Shown in pieces: positions 46,384 through 58,100 of a stretch of DNA of 64,000 nucleotides; position 1 is the stretch's first letter, and the number at the start of each line of letters is the position of its first letter. A program made the position numbers and the translations under genes. The notes under the pieces are model-generated. The model searched no databases. It had not been told where the DNA came from and saw nothing but the letters and a program-made list of their open reading frames with translations. The stretch is from Ashinkailepas kermadecensis (lineage: Eukaryota > Arthropoda > Thecostraca > Neolepadidae): assembly GCA_034440615.1 (NCBI GenBank), contig JAOTOM010002680.1:1-64000 (forward strand), read 5' to 3'.

Positions 46384-49300
46384 TGCAACCCCTCGTTAGG
46401 CGTCAGACGCAGCTGAGCGACCACTACCCAATCACAATTAGGCTCAGCACGGACGCTATCCACCACACTAAGCTATTTAGACAATCTTGGAACTTGAAAA
46501 GAGCGGACTGGGCTAAATTCGAGGAACAGGTGGACCTCAACCTAACAACTTCAGAGACCAGTAAGATCGAAACAATCCTAAGGGCCATCAGCTCAGCAGC
46601 ACGAGACTCAGTCCCAAAAAGTAACAAACCTAGGAAAAAGGCATCTACGCAATGGTGGACCCCGGACTGTCAAAGGGCAATCGCCGCACGGCGCCGTGCC
46701 CACAGACAATTCAAAAGATGCGTGTGCGAAGCACACCTATCAGCATACAGACAATCTAAAAAACACTGCCGGTACACAATTCGAACAGCACGACAAAACT
46801 GTTGGCAGTCTTTTGCCTCTCAATTCAATAGGTTCACCCCTACCGGCAGAATCTGGGACCTGATGAAGCGTTTCAACCTGAAACGCCCACCACCAGGCCC
46901 CTTCCCCCAGCTGACGGTGAAAGGACAGCACATCACTGACCCACAACAAGTCGTAGACCACTTTAAACTACACTACGCCAGCGTATCTGGCAACAGCAAC
47001 TGCGACACCACTATAGTAAGCGCTCTAGACGCCCTTGCCTCCAAAGGAAATTTTAGCTATAGCAATAGAGAAATCTACAATCAGTCGTTTACCATGCACG
47101 AATTACACCTTGCCTTCAGCAAGTGTGGAAACACGTCGGTTGGGCCGGACGACATCCATTACCAGTTTCTTAAACGTCTTAGCAAAAACTCTCTAACGTA
47201 CCTACTAGCGGCCATAAGTGAATTGTACCAAAGTGACACATTTCCCGCATCCTGGCGAGAGAGCGTAGTCATTCCATTGCCAAAGCCGCACAAGGATCAC
47301 GAAACCCATCTCACTTACTAGCTGTGCTAGCAAGTTAGTCGAACGCATGGTCAACACATGGTTGAGGAAATTTCTGGAACACAACGACCTGCTCGCCAAA
47401 TTTCAGTGCGGCTTCCAGCGTCAAAAATCAACTACAGACAATGTCATTAGATTAGTGCATGACATACAAAGTGGTATAGGCATCAAACGCACAACAGTAG
47501 CTGCCTACTTGGACATCACTGCCGCATTCGACCGAGTACACAAATCTGCACTGACACACAAACTCCACAAGATAGGCCTACGCGGACACATGGCACACTT
47601 CATTCTCAACTTCCTCAGAGACAGGACCCTTAAGGTCCGATGCGGCAGTGTCACATCAAACACCACAACACAGGAGCAGGGCCTCGCTCAGGGGAGCGTG
47701 CTATCACCGAGCCTCTTCATCCTCATGATCAACGACATACTTGCTGACCACACTGACACTTCACTTCAATACTCACTTTTCGCGGACGACATAGCCATTT
47801 GGACATCACAATGCTTCCTTAAAGCTGAAAAAAAACATTCAATCAGGACTAGACCACATTGCAAAGTGGTGCAAAACTTGGGGCTTCACCCTGTCCGCAG
47901 AAAAATCGGCCACCGTCACATATAGTCGTCTCCGCCCAACACCCAAAACTCTACTTAAAATCGATGGCAAAGCCATCGAACAGGTGAAATGCTTCAAGTT
48001 CTTAGGAGTACATTTATACGAAAAACCCAGTTTCAACACCCACATCACCTCCATCTCGAAGCGATGCGCCAAGCGCGTCAACATACTGCGTGCACTTGCA
48101 GGCACAGACTGGGGCGGAGACAAGAAAACACTACTGCGACTGTACACATCAATCATACGACCCATCCTAGAATACAACAGCATCATTTTTGCCACCATTT
48201 CAGAAATCCAGAGCCGAAATTTAGAAATCATCCAAAACAGCTGCATCAGAGCAGCCACAGGTGCCCTGATCACTACACCGATAGCCAGTCTTCTAGTGGA
48301 CTCAAACACGCCCCCACCCCACGTCCGGAGGACACAACAGCTGTGCCGCTACCACATCAAAATCAAATCGATTAAAAATAATCCAGCACAGCGCTGCTTT
48401 ACGCCTGACAGATACGACAAGAGCCGATTTACGCGCAAACTTCCACCATATAGCATTCAAATTTCCACGGCTCTCTCAGATCTTAACTTCGCAATGCCAT
48501 CCACTGCAACTCGACCACCCACTAGGCCATTCTGGACTTTCAGTCAACCAAAGGTCGAGTACTTGCTCTCGGAGAAGAAATCCACTATCACATCGGCGGA
48601 AATTATTGTTCTCTTCCACAAGTTCGCCGATGACAACAAACACAAATCACTCGTATTCACGGATGGGTCGAAACACGAGGCAAAGGTAGGCATCGGCATC
48701 ACTGGACCAGGTCTCAGACTTTCCAAGCGTCTACCGGATAACTTCTCCATCTACTCCGCTGAAGCAATGGCCATTCTGGCCGCTATCACCATTCTCATGA
48801 GACGTAAAGCTAGAAACGTAGTAATTTGCTCAGACTCCAAATTTGTCCTCCAGTCAATTAGTAACACCCACGACTGTCCACATCACTTCATTGATAGAAT
48901 CCAACAACTCGTGGCCCATAACGTAAACATGAACTTTTCCGTCCTCTGGATTCCGGGCCACGCCAACATCCCAGGTAACGAAGAAGCAGACCGGCTCGCA
49001 AAGCAAGCCTTAGCATTGAACACTTACCCTAGCGTGGAATATTCGGTAGACGACTGCAAAGCACTCCTACAACGCCACATTCGCCAACATCAACAGAACA
49101 CATCGACACAACACAACTCAACACAATACAAATCCAACCACACCCACGAAATCAAACCAACAATAGGTACATGGAACACATCAAATCAATCTCACCGACA
49201 AAAAGAGGGCATCCTCACTAGACTTAGAACTGGTTGCACAAAACTAACACAGCCTCAATTAGAGGGTGACCAATATACAACATCGCACTGCGGCACCTGC

Positions 49301-49495
49301 AACACCACGTTAAGCATAGGCCATATCATGGTAGACTGTAGTAGCTTTAGCTCTCAAAGACAACCACCTAAGGCATTCTGCCAAAAAGAGGGCATCAGCC
49401 TATCGCTTCCATCGCTTCTCGGTGACAAGCACCCAGAACTCCTTCAATTGCTATTTGAATATCTGTATGCCACAAAACTAGCAGGAGCACTGTAG
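46384..49495 (+). pseudogene. LINE ORF2: endonuclease end, reverse transcriptase, RNase H
   Basis: Three frames join into one protein. Frame 1 (to 47321): endonuclease end SDHYP, linker WWTPDCQRAIAARRRAHRQF, NTSVGPDDIHYQFLKRL. A small deletion at about 47310 removes the YRP part of the RT and shifts frame. Frame 2 (to about 47835): FQCGFQRQKSTTDN, motif A AYLDITAAFDRV (about 47503), motif B LAQGSVLSPSLFIL, motif C LFADDIAIW (about 47776). An A8 run at 47828-47835 holds the second frameshift. Frame 3 (to 49495): FKFLGVHL; RNase H with LVFTDGSK (about 48649), SAEAMAI, CSDSKFVL and PGNEEADRLAKQA, so all acidic active-site residues are present; then CGTCN...GHIMVDC. RNase H places it in the I-like group. 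It copies LINE RNA into DNA at the nick. Confidence 0.88.
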
Positions 49496-49587
49496 GCACC
49501 ACACCAACAACATTCACATCAACTCGCAATGCATGACCGCGAAGCACTCGAAGGAAACACGTAAATAGCCATCCCCACATGGCGTCT

Positions 49588-49775
49588 TCCCCACATGGCG
49601 CGCCATCGGAAGTAGATGAGCTGACTTGCTTTAGGAAAACATTTTTTTTTAAAAAGCATAACGTAAAACGACTACCCAGAGGAGCCATCGGACGTAGATG
49701 AGCCGATTTGCCTAGCTACTCATAACGTAAACGGCTACCCAGAGGTACAGCGGACGTAGAAGAACCGAATTGTAA
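49588..49775 (+). repeat. ~65-85 bp tandem repeat in the LINE 3' UTR
   Basis: GCCATCGGAAGTAGATGAGC, GCCATCGGACGTAGATGAGC and AGCGGACGTAGAAGAACC are three successive copies, the first two ending in CATAACGTAAAACGACTACC / CATAACGTAAACGGCTACCC. The first copy contains an extra A/T-rich insert. Confidence 0.8.
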
Positions 49776-50869
49776 AACACCGTACTAACCCAACTGACAA
49801 CCGTGCATGGTATGCTTGGATTAACACGCTACTAACAACAAACACGCGGCGGCCGGCGTGACAGGCTGTTTGGACCTCCTTGTTCGCACGGTAAAGATCC
49901 CTTGGTACTCTTCCATAAGAGTAGGCTAAAGCCGGCACCCTGGCAAAATCAACTTCTCGCCACTCTCAAAACACCCCCACCCCCACCCAAACTACGAATT
50001 ATTTTGTGGAGGAGTAAAGTAAAACTAAACCATTTAGACATCAGGGAACTGTCCCCAACTCAGACCCTCGCCTTCAGCACCTAAAATATCACGCAAACTA
50101 ACGTAAAATTCCTTAACGTAAATGTCCACTTGCATGCATCTTGATCACAAACGCTCGCTTTATAGACAGACATGTAACGTACTCGCTTTAAAGGCGGCGC
50201 AAATGACCTTTATGGTCCGGCATGCCTAAAAAAATCACTCTCCCGCTCATGTTAATGCGGAGATGGGGGGGGGGGGGAGTCTCCAGTAAATAAAGAAAAC
50301 AAGCAGGTTCCTGACGCCATTGAAGAACTCTGAATTATGCGCCCGCGAGAAGCGAGCCCGGATGCTCACTAGTGTGTGCCAAAGAATATACTTGCAAATT
50401 GTGAGACTCTGTCTCCATAAAATATGATGCGAAATTCATTTATTCAAGTTTACTTGCCTTCAGACATCAATTTCATGGTCAATTATAGTGAGATGTTGCG
50501 CATGTTGTTACTTTGTGTGGTCTTCTGGAACTATTTTCTGAGCCTCAAATATGGCGCGGCCCGCGGCCTGCCGCCGCCCGCCCGCCATTCCTGTGGCGGG
50601 GCGAGAAACCATTCCCTGAACGTTAATGGGCCCCAACGTCAAAGTTAGAGGCAGATTTTCAGATTTGAAACGATAGGCGATATGCTTGGCATGATTTCTG
50701 CCACTTACAGAGTTCAGGCCTACAGGTACCCTCGTTATTGTTTAACAGCATTACGAGTATGGGCATTGAATGGAATTAATGCATATACAACCGTGCATTT
50801 CTCATGCACAATTTTGGCGCTTGACGCGTACCGAGCCATACTAGAACCTCTATAATGCCTGAAAGCTTC
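49776..50869. other. Unassigned region
   Basis: Contains a 13-base G-run near 50265 and a CG-rich patch at about 50555-50600 (CCTGCCGCCGCCCGCCCGCC). No gene recognised. Confidence 0.35.
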
Positions 50870-51345
50870 ATGTCAAAAGGTAAAAAATGACAGGATTAGA
50901 TATGTATAAAAGTAATCGAGTATGGCATCAGAAGGCAGCTGATTTATGTCGGTTGATTTGAGACCATTGGAAATTAATTCGCTAATATAGAACATCTAAT
51001 ATATGACTTAAAAGAGTACAAGGTGATAATTTGAGACACAAATCCTGGAATCGAGTGTAAAAATAACAGGGTTAAAACTTCATGGAGGTTATTGAAGATG
51101 ATATGAAAATGCAGCACGCTCGATTTTCGTTTAGGTTAATAACATTGGAAATTGTGAGCGCATCACACAGAAAATGTATGACGCGTTTTATTACAATAAG
51201 TTCAGTGGCCAATTGCTCCCATTTCAATTTGAGGGTAAAGTGACATGTTTAAATGATTTGATAATAAACGAACTGCACATCATAAGAGAGCTTGTTTCAA
51301 TGTTGTTAAAATTTGACCATTGGAAATTACTTACACCTCTGGAAA
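50870..51345. repeat. Old ~175-bp tandem repeat, about 2.6 copies
   Basis: CATTGGAAATT recurs at about 50969, 51144 and 51318, and GGTAAAAAATGACAGGATTA / GTGTAAAAATAACAGGGTTA / GGTAAAGTGACATG starts each unit at about 50879, 51055 and 51233. AT-rich, strongly diverged. Confidence 0.5.
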
Positions 51346-51489
51346 CTAGAATATAGCATTAATCATAGACAGCCCACTCTGGTGGTGTTTCTTCCCAATT
51401 CCACCACTAGAGCGGCGCCACCGGTATTATGTCCGCTCATGACGCCTAGCGTCATTCAGCAGATTTTCAGATCGAACGTGACCTCAAGA

Positions 51490-51600
51490 GACTGGCAGTG
51501 GCGTCCCTCCGAAGAAATAGCGCCTCTCCAGACTGGTGTTCGCCACGAAATAGTGCCTCTCCTGACTGGTGTTCGCCACGAAGTTTCCTGGAGCCACCTC
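51490..51600. repeat. 36-bp tandem repeat, about 2.5 copies
   Basis: GAAATAGCGCCTCTCCAGAC and GAAATAGTGCCTCTCCTGAC, each followed by TGGTGTTCGCCAC. The theme recalls the GAAATGGCACC units in the element at 3989-4330. Confidence 0.75.
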
Positions 51601-52387
51601 TGCTGCTACTCAATGAGCAGGAATTAATGCTGTTGGATTGAACAAGGGAACACTTTTTCGTGGACCATCTATGTCATCGCGAACGAACTATTGCAGTGAA
51701 AAGTGTTGACTTTTTGCACCTTTTTACTTGCAGATATATATGCAGATATTTTTCAAGGTAAATTCTGATTGCTTTCCATTTTGGAGAAGTGACAGTTGTT
51801 GTCAAATCATCTGTAATGTCTCAGGACAAACAGGTCCAAGAATAATCTAAGCGGTAATTTAGTTTTTTTCTGATAGTAACAGTGCTTAGTCGCTTACACT
51901 AACTTAGGATCCATGTGTAAGTGTATGTCAAACTATCTGATTACTTCACTGCACCATAATTGTTAATTGGTTTTTAGTTTTCAGTTCTTTCTTAGTTATC
52001 CAAGCTTTTGCAATACGTTTGTAAGAATGTCATTCATCCAACCACAAATTTAGTTCTGTGAAAACGTAAGGCTTTCTTTTGCATGGACCTTGCGTTGACC
52101 CAAATTTTGAGAAGGTCATTCTGAATTACCATAACTTGCACGTGTATTGCCTTGTCGATACTATACATTACTTAATAATACTATGGAATTAATGTTGGTA
52201 TTGTGAGCGGGTTGTTTCAGCTAGCGAACACTGAGTTGTGTTTTTTTCGCGCCTTTCTTTTTCAGCTTCGTTCACTGTTCGTTGGAACCTAGCTACGGAA
52301 CCTTCAACTTTGTTCTGAGGGAGCGCAAGGTTTTCTAGCGTTCCAACTTTGTACCGTGGCTAGAAGGTGGTAGCTTGGCGACACTTC
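51601..52387. other. Unassigned spacer
   Basis: AT-rich; no supported feature. Confidence 0.3.
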
Positions 52388-52530
52388 CAGCGGCAGCGAT
52401 TGGGCCACAGGTCCTCTGCCGACGACGGTGCAATGTCCGTCGGTTGGGCCACAGGACCTCTGCCGACGACGGTGCAATGTCCGTCGATTGGGCCACAGGA
52501 CCTCTGCCGACGACGGTGCAATGTCCTTCC
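52388..52530. repeat. 44-bp minisatellite, about 3 copies
   Basis: Unit GATTGGGCCACAGGTCCTCT + GCCGACGACGGTGCAATGTCCGTC in two pieces; copies nearly identical. Confidence 0.93.
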
Positions 52531-52544
52531 GGTCCTGCGTCTGC

Positions 52545-52830
52545 GGAACGGGAGTTCTATATAGCCGCTTGCTGCCGTCGTCTGCCCAGCACGGGAGCCC
52601 TATACAGCCCGCTTGCTGCCCTCGTCTGCCCTCACGGGAGCCCTATATAGCCGCCTGCTGCCCTCGTCTGCCCTCACGGGAGCCCTATATAGACCGCCTG
52701 CTGCCCTCGTCTGCCCAGCACGGGAGACCTATGTAGTCCGCCTGCTGCCCTCGTCTGACCAGCACGGGAGCCCTATATAGCCCGCCTGCTACTCTTGTCT
52801 GCCCAACACTGAGCCCTATGCAGCCCTCCT
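52545..52830. repeat. ~43-bp minisatellite, about 6 copies
   Basis: Unit CACGGGAGCCCTATATAGCC + GCCTGCTGCCCTCGTCTGCC. Directly follows the 44-bp array. Unit ends drift (CAGC present or absent). Confidence 0.92.
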
Positions 52831-53039
52831 GCTATATGTATATTGAGGTGAATACTAGCCCGGATGTGGCATCGTACTGGCTTTGGCGCGATTGAACAAA
52901 TTGTCGAGTCTGCTTCTCAAGGACGTCACCCTCTCTGTCATCGTCACTGACCTGCTCTCCGTCTGCTGCCGATTGTCCACTTACAGCTCGCCCAACAGCT
53001 GGTCGTCCACCAACAGGTCGCCCAATAATCGATAAATCC

Positions 53040-53425
53040 AGGTGAAGACCAACTATCGGGAGTCACCGGCCACTGGGGTGAAGACCAACTATCGGGGGTC
53101 ACTGCCCACCGGGGTAAAGACCAACTATCGGGGGTCACTGGCCACTAGGGTGAAGACCAACTATCGGGGGTCACCGGCCACCGGGGTAAAGACCAACTAT
53201 CGGGGGTCACTGACCACCGGAGTAAAGACCAACTATCGGGGGTCACTGGCCACTGGGGTGAAGACCAACTATCGGGGGTCACCGGCCACCGGGGTAAAGA
53301 CCAACTATCGGGGGTCACTGACCGCCGGGGTAAAGACCAACTATCGGGGGTCACTGCCCACCGGGGTAAAGACCAACTATCGGGGGTCACTGGCCACCGG
53401 GGTAAAGACTATTGGGAGTCACTGG
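53040..53425. repeat. 36-bp minisatellite, about 11 copies
   Basis: Unit GGGTAAAGACCAACTATCGG + GGGTCACTGGCCACCG. Divisible by three; open on both strands (GVKTNYRGSLAT on plus). Confidence 0.96.
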
Positions 53426-53738
53426 CCACCGATACTGTTAATGCTATCAAGAATGCCAACACAGGTACTGCAGTAACGGACGACAGCATCGGCATCGGCA
53501 TCGGCTATCAGCATCGGTGGAGAATGGTGTTCTCTTGCGGGAGCTTGCCTGTCGGTACCGATTTCTCTACATAACACTGGAGTGAGCATGTAGCACCGAT
53601 AATGATTATCACTAATTATTTGAGACGGTCACCTTTACCATTGTGTAACAACACCCTGATGGATTGTGTGGTGCTCTACAACGCAATGTCGTGAAATCGA
53701 TCTTTAGCAGGGTGGAAAGTATCGAGCAAGGACTTCAC

Positions 53739-54055
53739 CAGGGAAGGATCCAGTGTGTGTGTGTGGAGGGGGGGGAGGGAGGAGGGCACAGGAGCAGGTG
53801 TCCTTCCCCATCGAAATCCGACGAGGTTTCAGGGACGCTCGAGTGCGTCCTCTTGTATTACGTTTTCAGCGGAAAGCGCCTCTGAATAGGAAAGGCGTTC
53901 CTCCAGGTCGCTAGAGTGCGCCCACTGGATGCCTTCTCAACCAATAGCGTCCGCCGGAGGAAATGAAGCACCTCCAGACGAGTGCCTCCCTCTCCGATAG
54001 GTGTCCGCCGGAGGAAATGAAGCACCTCCGACGAGTGCCTCCCTCTCCGGTAGAA
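53739..54055. mobile_element. Partial copy of the GGCGGATCC-terminus element with a 57-bp duplication
   Basis: Left edge CCAGGGAAGGATCCAG resembles the family terminus, and CTCGAGTGCG (about 53839) plus CTAGAGTGCGCCC (about 53912) match its internal motif. GTCCGCCGGAGGAAATGAAG at 53949 and 54007 starts two ~57-bp copies. No right terminus seen. Confidence 0.45.
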
Positions 54056-54482
54056 TGTGCTGGATACAACACTGAATGTCAACACTTAGTATGCGTCAAA
54101 AGCAGTGGACAATATGGCAAATATAACACACCGGTGCAACGTGAAATATTGGAGTGATTACACCAAGTTTTTCTTGACATTAACATGGAAATGGATAATT
54201 GTAAAATGGCACAAAAATCGCAGGTGACTGCTGCCAACTTGCATTGCAGCCAATTCGCGAATCAAATTATTCCCAGGTCGAAGCCAGGATCTATTACGAA
54301 TTGGCTTCCACTTCAGTTTTGGACTTCCAGGCCACTGCGTCAATGGCGTGCGTGAGCCCTGATAATTAGCACATAGCTAAACCCCAGCTGGCGTGTCGTC
54401 ACGTCCACCTGGTGCGAGATCCGCATCACCATACCCCTGTGTCATACATTTCCCATCGGCACTGACGATACACCATTAACCG
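54056..54482. other. Unassigned spacer
   Basis: No supported feature. Confidence 0.3.
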
Positions 54483-56572
54483 ATGTCATACACCGGTGTC
54501 CGGTGTCCGCTGTCCGGGATCTGGTGCCCGGTGTCCTGCGTCATGTGTCCTATGTCCGGTGTTCGGTGTCCTATGTCCGGTGTCCGGTGTCCGGTATCTG
54601 GTGTCCGGTGTCCAGTGTCCGGTGTCCGGTGTATGGTGCCAGGTGTCTGGTATATGGTATGCGGTGTCCGGTGTCCGGTGTCCAGTGTCAGGTGCACAGT
54701 GTCCGGTGTCCGGTGCCCGGTGGCCGGTGCCCGGTGTCCGCTGTCCGGTGTCCGGTGTCCGGTATCCAGTGTTACCGGTGTCCGGTATCCAGTGTTTCCG
54801 GTGTCCGGTTCCCGGTGTCCGGTGTACAGTGTCCGGTGCCCGGTGTCCGGTGTCCTGTGTCCGGTGTCCGGTGTATAGTGTCCGGTGTACAGTGTCCGGT
54901 GTCCGGTGCCCGGTGTCCGGTGTCCGGTATCCGCTATCCGCTGTCCGGTATCTGATGTCCGGTATCTGGTGTCCGATGTTCAGTGTCCTATTCAGTGTCC
55001 GGTGTCCTGTGTCCGGTGTTCGGTGTCTAGTGTCCGGTGTCCAGTGTCCGGTGCACAGTGTCCGGTGTCCGGTGTCCGGTGTCCGCTGTCTGCTGTGCGG
55101 TATCCGGTATCCGGTATCCAGTATTACCGGTGTCCTGTGTCCGCTATCCAGTGTTTCCGGTGCATGGTGTCCGGTGTCTAGTGTCCGGTGTACAGTGTCC
55201 GATGTCCGGTGTCCGATGTCCGCTGTCCGGTATCCGGTGTTACCGGTGTCCGGTGTCCGCTATCCAGTGTTTCCGGTTTCCGGTGTCCGGTGCCCGGTGT
55301 CCGGTGTCCGGTGTCCGGTGCATAGTGTCCGGTGCCCGGTGTCCGGTGTCCGGTGTCCGGTGTCCGGTGTCCGGTGTCCGGTGTCTAGTGTCCGGTGTAC
55401 AGTGTCCGGTGTACAGTGTCCGGTGTCCGGTGTCCGGTATCCGGTGCCCGGTGCCCGGTGTCCGGTGCCCGGTGTCCGGTGCCCGGTGTCCGGTGTCCTG
55501 TGTTACCGGTGTCCGGTATCCAGTGTTTCCGGTGTCCGGTGTCCGGTTCCAGGTGTCCGGTGTACAGTGTCCGGTGTCCGGTGTCCTGTGTCCGGTGTCT
55601 AGTGTCCGGTGTACAGTGTCCGGTGTCCGGTGTCCGGTGCCCGGTATCCGCTGTCCGCTGTCCGGTATCTGATGTCCAGTATCTGGTGTCCGATGTTCAG
55701 TGTCCTGTTCAGTGTCCGGTGTCCTGTGTCCGGTGTCCGGTGTTCGGTGTCTAGTGTCCGGTGTCCAGTGTCCGGTGCACAGTGTCCGGTGTCCGCTGTC
55801 CGCTGTGCGGTATCCGGTATCCAGTATTACCGGTGTCCGGTGTCCGGTGTCCGCTATCCAGTGTTTCCGGTGTCCGGTGCCCGGTGTCCGGTGTCCGGTG
55901 CATGGTGTCCGGTGTCCGGTGTCCGGTGTATAGTGTCCGGTGTACAGTGTCCGGTGTCCGGTGTCCGATGTCCGCTGTCCGCTGTCCGGTATCCGATGTC
56001 CGCTGTCCGATGTCCGGTATCCGGTATCCAGTGTTACCGGTGTCCGATGTCCGCTATACAGTGTTTCCGGTTTCCGGTGCCCGGTGTCCGGTGCCCGGTG
56101 TCCGGTGCCCGGTGTCCGGTGCCCGGTTTCCGGTGTCCGGTGTCCGGTGTCCGGTTCATGGTGTCCGGTGTCCGGTGTCTAGTGTCCGGTGTCCGGTGTC
56201 CGGTGCCCGGTGTCCGGTGTCCGGTGTCCGGTGTCCGGTGCATGGTGTTCGGTGTCCGGTGTCCGGTGTATAGTGTCCGGTGTACAGTGTCCGGTGTCCG
56301 GTGTCCGATGTCCGCTGTCCGCTGTCCGGTATCCGATGTCCGCTGTCCGCTGTCCGGTATCCGGCATCCAGTGTTACCGGTGTCCGATGTCCGCTATCCA
56401 GTGTTTCCGGTTTCCGGTGCCCGGTGTCCGGTGCCCGGTGTCCGGTGCCCGGTGTCCGGTGCCCGGTTTCCGGTGTCCGGTGTCCGGTGTCCGGTTCATG
56501 GTGTCCGGTGTCCGGTGTCTAGTGTCCGGTGTCCGGTGTCCGGTGCCCGGTGTCCGGTGTCCGGTTTCCAGT
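54483..56572. repeat. Heptamer (GGTGTCC)n array, ~2.1 kb, with higher-order structure
   Basis: Basic unit GGTGTCC with GTGCCCG, GTATCCG and GTACAGT variants. A longer motif, TATCCAGTGTTACCGGTGTC followed by TATCCAGTGTTTCCGG, recurs at about 54768, 55111, 55217, 55497, 55822, 56025 and 56365. The ~300 bases from 55926 are repeated almost exactly from 56266, a ~340-bp segmental duplication. Frames of up to 370 codons on plus are artefacts of stop scarcity. Confidence 0.97.
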
Positions 56573-56699
56573 GTGTGGCCGCCACTGCGCTATTTGTGGT
56601 AGCGGTGGTAGTATCGTTCCAAGTTATCTCTGCTTGTCAGACATATATGATTTTATCCAGAAGTAAACGATCTGCTCTGACACATGTTATTTGTTCCTT

Positions 56700-57385
56700 A
56701 CATAGACGGCCCTTCCCCTGACCACTCAACACAGACGGCCCTGCCCCTGACCACCAAATACAGACTGTAGTGTCCCGGGCCGCCCAATACATACTGTAGT
56801 GTCTCGGGCCGCCCAATACAGACTGTAGTGTCCCGGGCCGCCCAATACAGACTGTAGTGTCCTGGGCCGGCCAATACAGACTGTAGTGTCCTGGGCCGCC
56901 CAATACAGACTGTAGTGTCCCGGACCACCCAATACATACTGTAGTGTCCCGGACCACCCAATACATACTGTAGTGTCCCGGGCCGCCCAATACAGACTGT
57001 AGTGTCCTGGGCCGCCCAATACAGACTGTAGTGTCCCGGGCCGCCCAATACAGACAGCAGTGTTCCCGACTACCCGACACAGACAGCAGTATCCCGACAC
57101 AGACAGCAGTGTCCCTGACCGCCCGACACAGACAGCAGTGTCCCGGGCCGCCCGACACAGACAGCAGTATCCCTGACTACCCGACACAGACGGCAGTGTC
57201 CCTGACCGCCCGACACAGACAGCAGTATCCCTGACTACCCGACACAGACGGCAGTGTCCCTGACCGCCCGACACAGACAGCAGTATCCCTGACTACCCGA
57301 CACAGACAGCAGTATCCCTGACTACCCGACACAGACAGCAGTATCCCTGACTACCCGACACAGGCAGCAGTGTCCCGGGCCGCCC
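56700..57385. repeat. 30-bp minisatellite of two variant blocks, about 22 copies
   Basis: Left block (56740-57050) unit CCCAATACAGACTGTAGTGT + CCCGGGCCGC; right block (57050-57385) unit CCGACACAGACAGCAGTATC + CCTGACTACC. Same length and frame, with a sharp change of variant near 57050. The minus strand is open for 182 codons as an artefact. Confidence 0.96.
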
Positions 57386-57755
57386 GACGCAGACGGCCCG
57401 CCACAGACGGCCGGACGCAGACGGCGCTGTGGCCGGCGGCCGGCGGGGCGCGGCCGGCGGCGACCCGCCACAGACGGCCGGACGCAGACGACCCGCCACA
57501 GACGGCCGGACGCAGACGACCCGCCACAGACGGCCGGACGCAGACGACCCGCCACATACGGCCGGACGCAGACGACCCGCCACAGACGGCCGGACGCAGA
57601 CGACCCGCCACATACGGCCGGACGCAGGCGACCCGCCACAGACGGCCGGACGCAGACGGCCCGCCACAGACGGCCGGACGCAGACGACCCGCCACAGACG
57701 GCCGGACGCAGACGGCGCTGTGGCCGGCGGGCCGGCGGGGCGCGGCCGGCGGCGC
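57386..57755. repeat. 28-bp CpG-rich minisatellite flanked by a ~40-bp direct repeat
   Basis: Unit CCCGCCACAGACGGCCGGAC + GCAGACGA, about 9 copies. A GCTGTGGCCGGCGG...GGGGCGCGGCCGGCGG block stands near the start (57424-57460) and again at the end (57716-57752). Related in sequence to the preceding array through CACAGACGGC. Confidence 0.94.
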
Positions 57756-58100
57756 GCAGGTCGAATGGTGGAGCGTTACGACGCGCGGCCCGATCGATTA
57801 CCGGCCGATTGATTGCGGCTGGGAAGCAGTGTCGGCGCAACTGCGCACCGCCGGCTGAACTGCCACCGCCCCACGTGGCTCGCGCAGCCAGCCTCGTCAT
57901 GGACACCGTCAACAAGTGCTGGCCGGCACTGTGGGTGGGTGGCCATGGTCACTGAGCCGGATTGGACATGGGGCAAGTTTGGCCTGTGCCGTCCGCGGCT
58001 TATCGCGACTGCTCCTCGATGGCTGAAGATACCGAGCTGAAGTTGGAAGCCGCCTGAGGAATCACGCGTGGTGGTCCTGAGTAGAAAACGAGTGCCATTC
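57756..58100. other. CpG-rich unique sequence after the 28-bp array
   Basis: CG-dense DNA with a 75-codon plus-strand frame (57813-58040) that has no recognisable motif. Could be a CpG-rich promoter or just array-flanking DNA. Confidence 0.25.

Larger units (their letters stand above)
46384..49775 (+). mobile_element. I-superfamily LINE, 5'-truncated, two frameshifts
   Basis: Begins inside the APE endonuclease (LSDHYPITIRL at about 46413) and runs through linker, reverse transcriptase, RNase H, a C-terminal Cys/His segment and a 3' UTR with internal repeats. First 5' part of ORF2 and any ORF1 are missing, as expected from incomplete reverse transcription. Target-site duplication and exact 3' end were not determined. 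Confidence 0.85.

Noticed and set aside
45814..46466. Possible second DDE transposase relic on the minus strand
   Set aside because: A segment resembling NDNAKAWHTARL recalled the Tc1 motif around the second aspartate, but the expected downstream PDLNPIE region does not follow in any frame.
54496..56721. Plus-strand frames of 368-370 codons rich in Cys-Pro-Val-Ser
   Set aside because: They are translations of the GGTGTCC heptamer array; frames are open because the unit lacks stop codons, and they start and end with the array.
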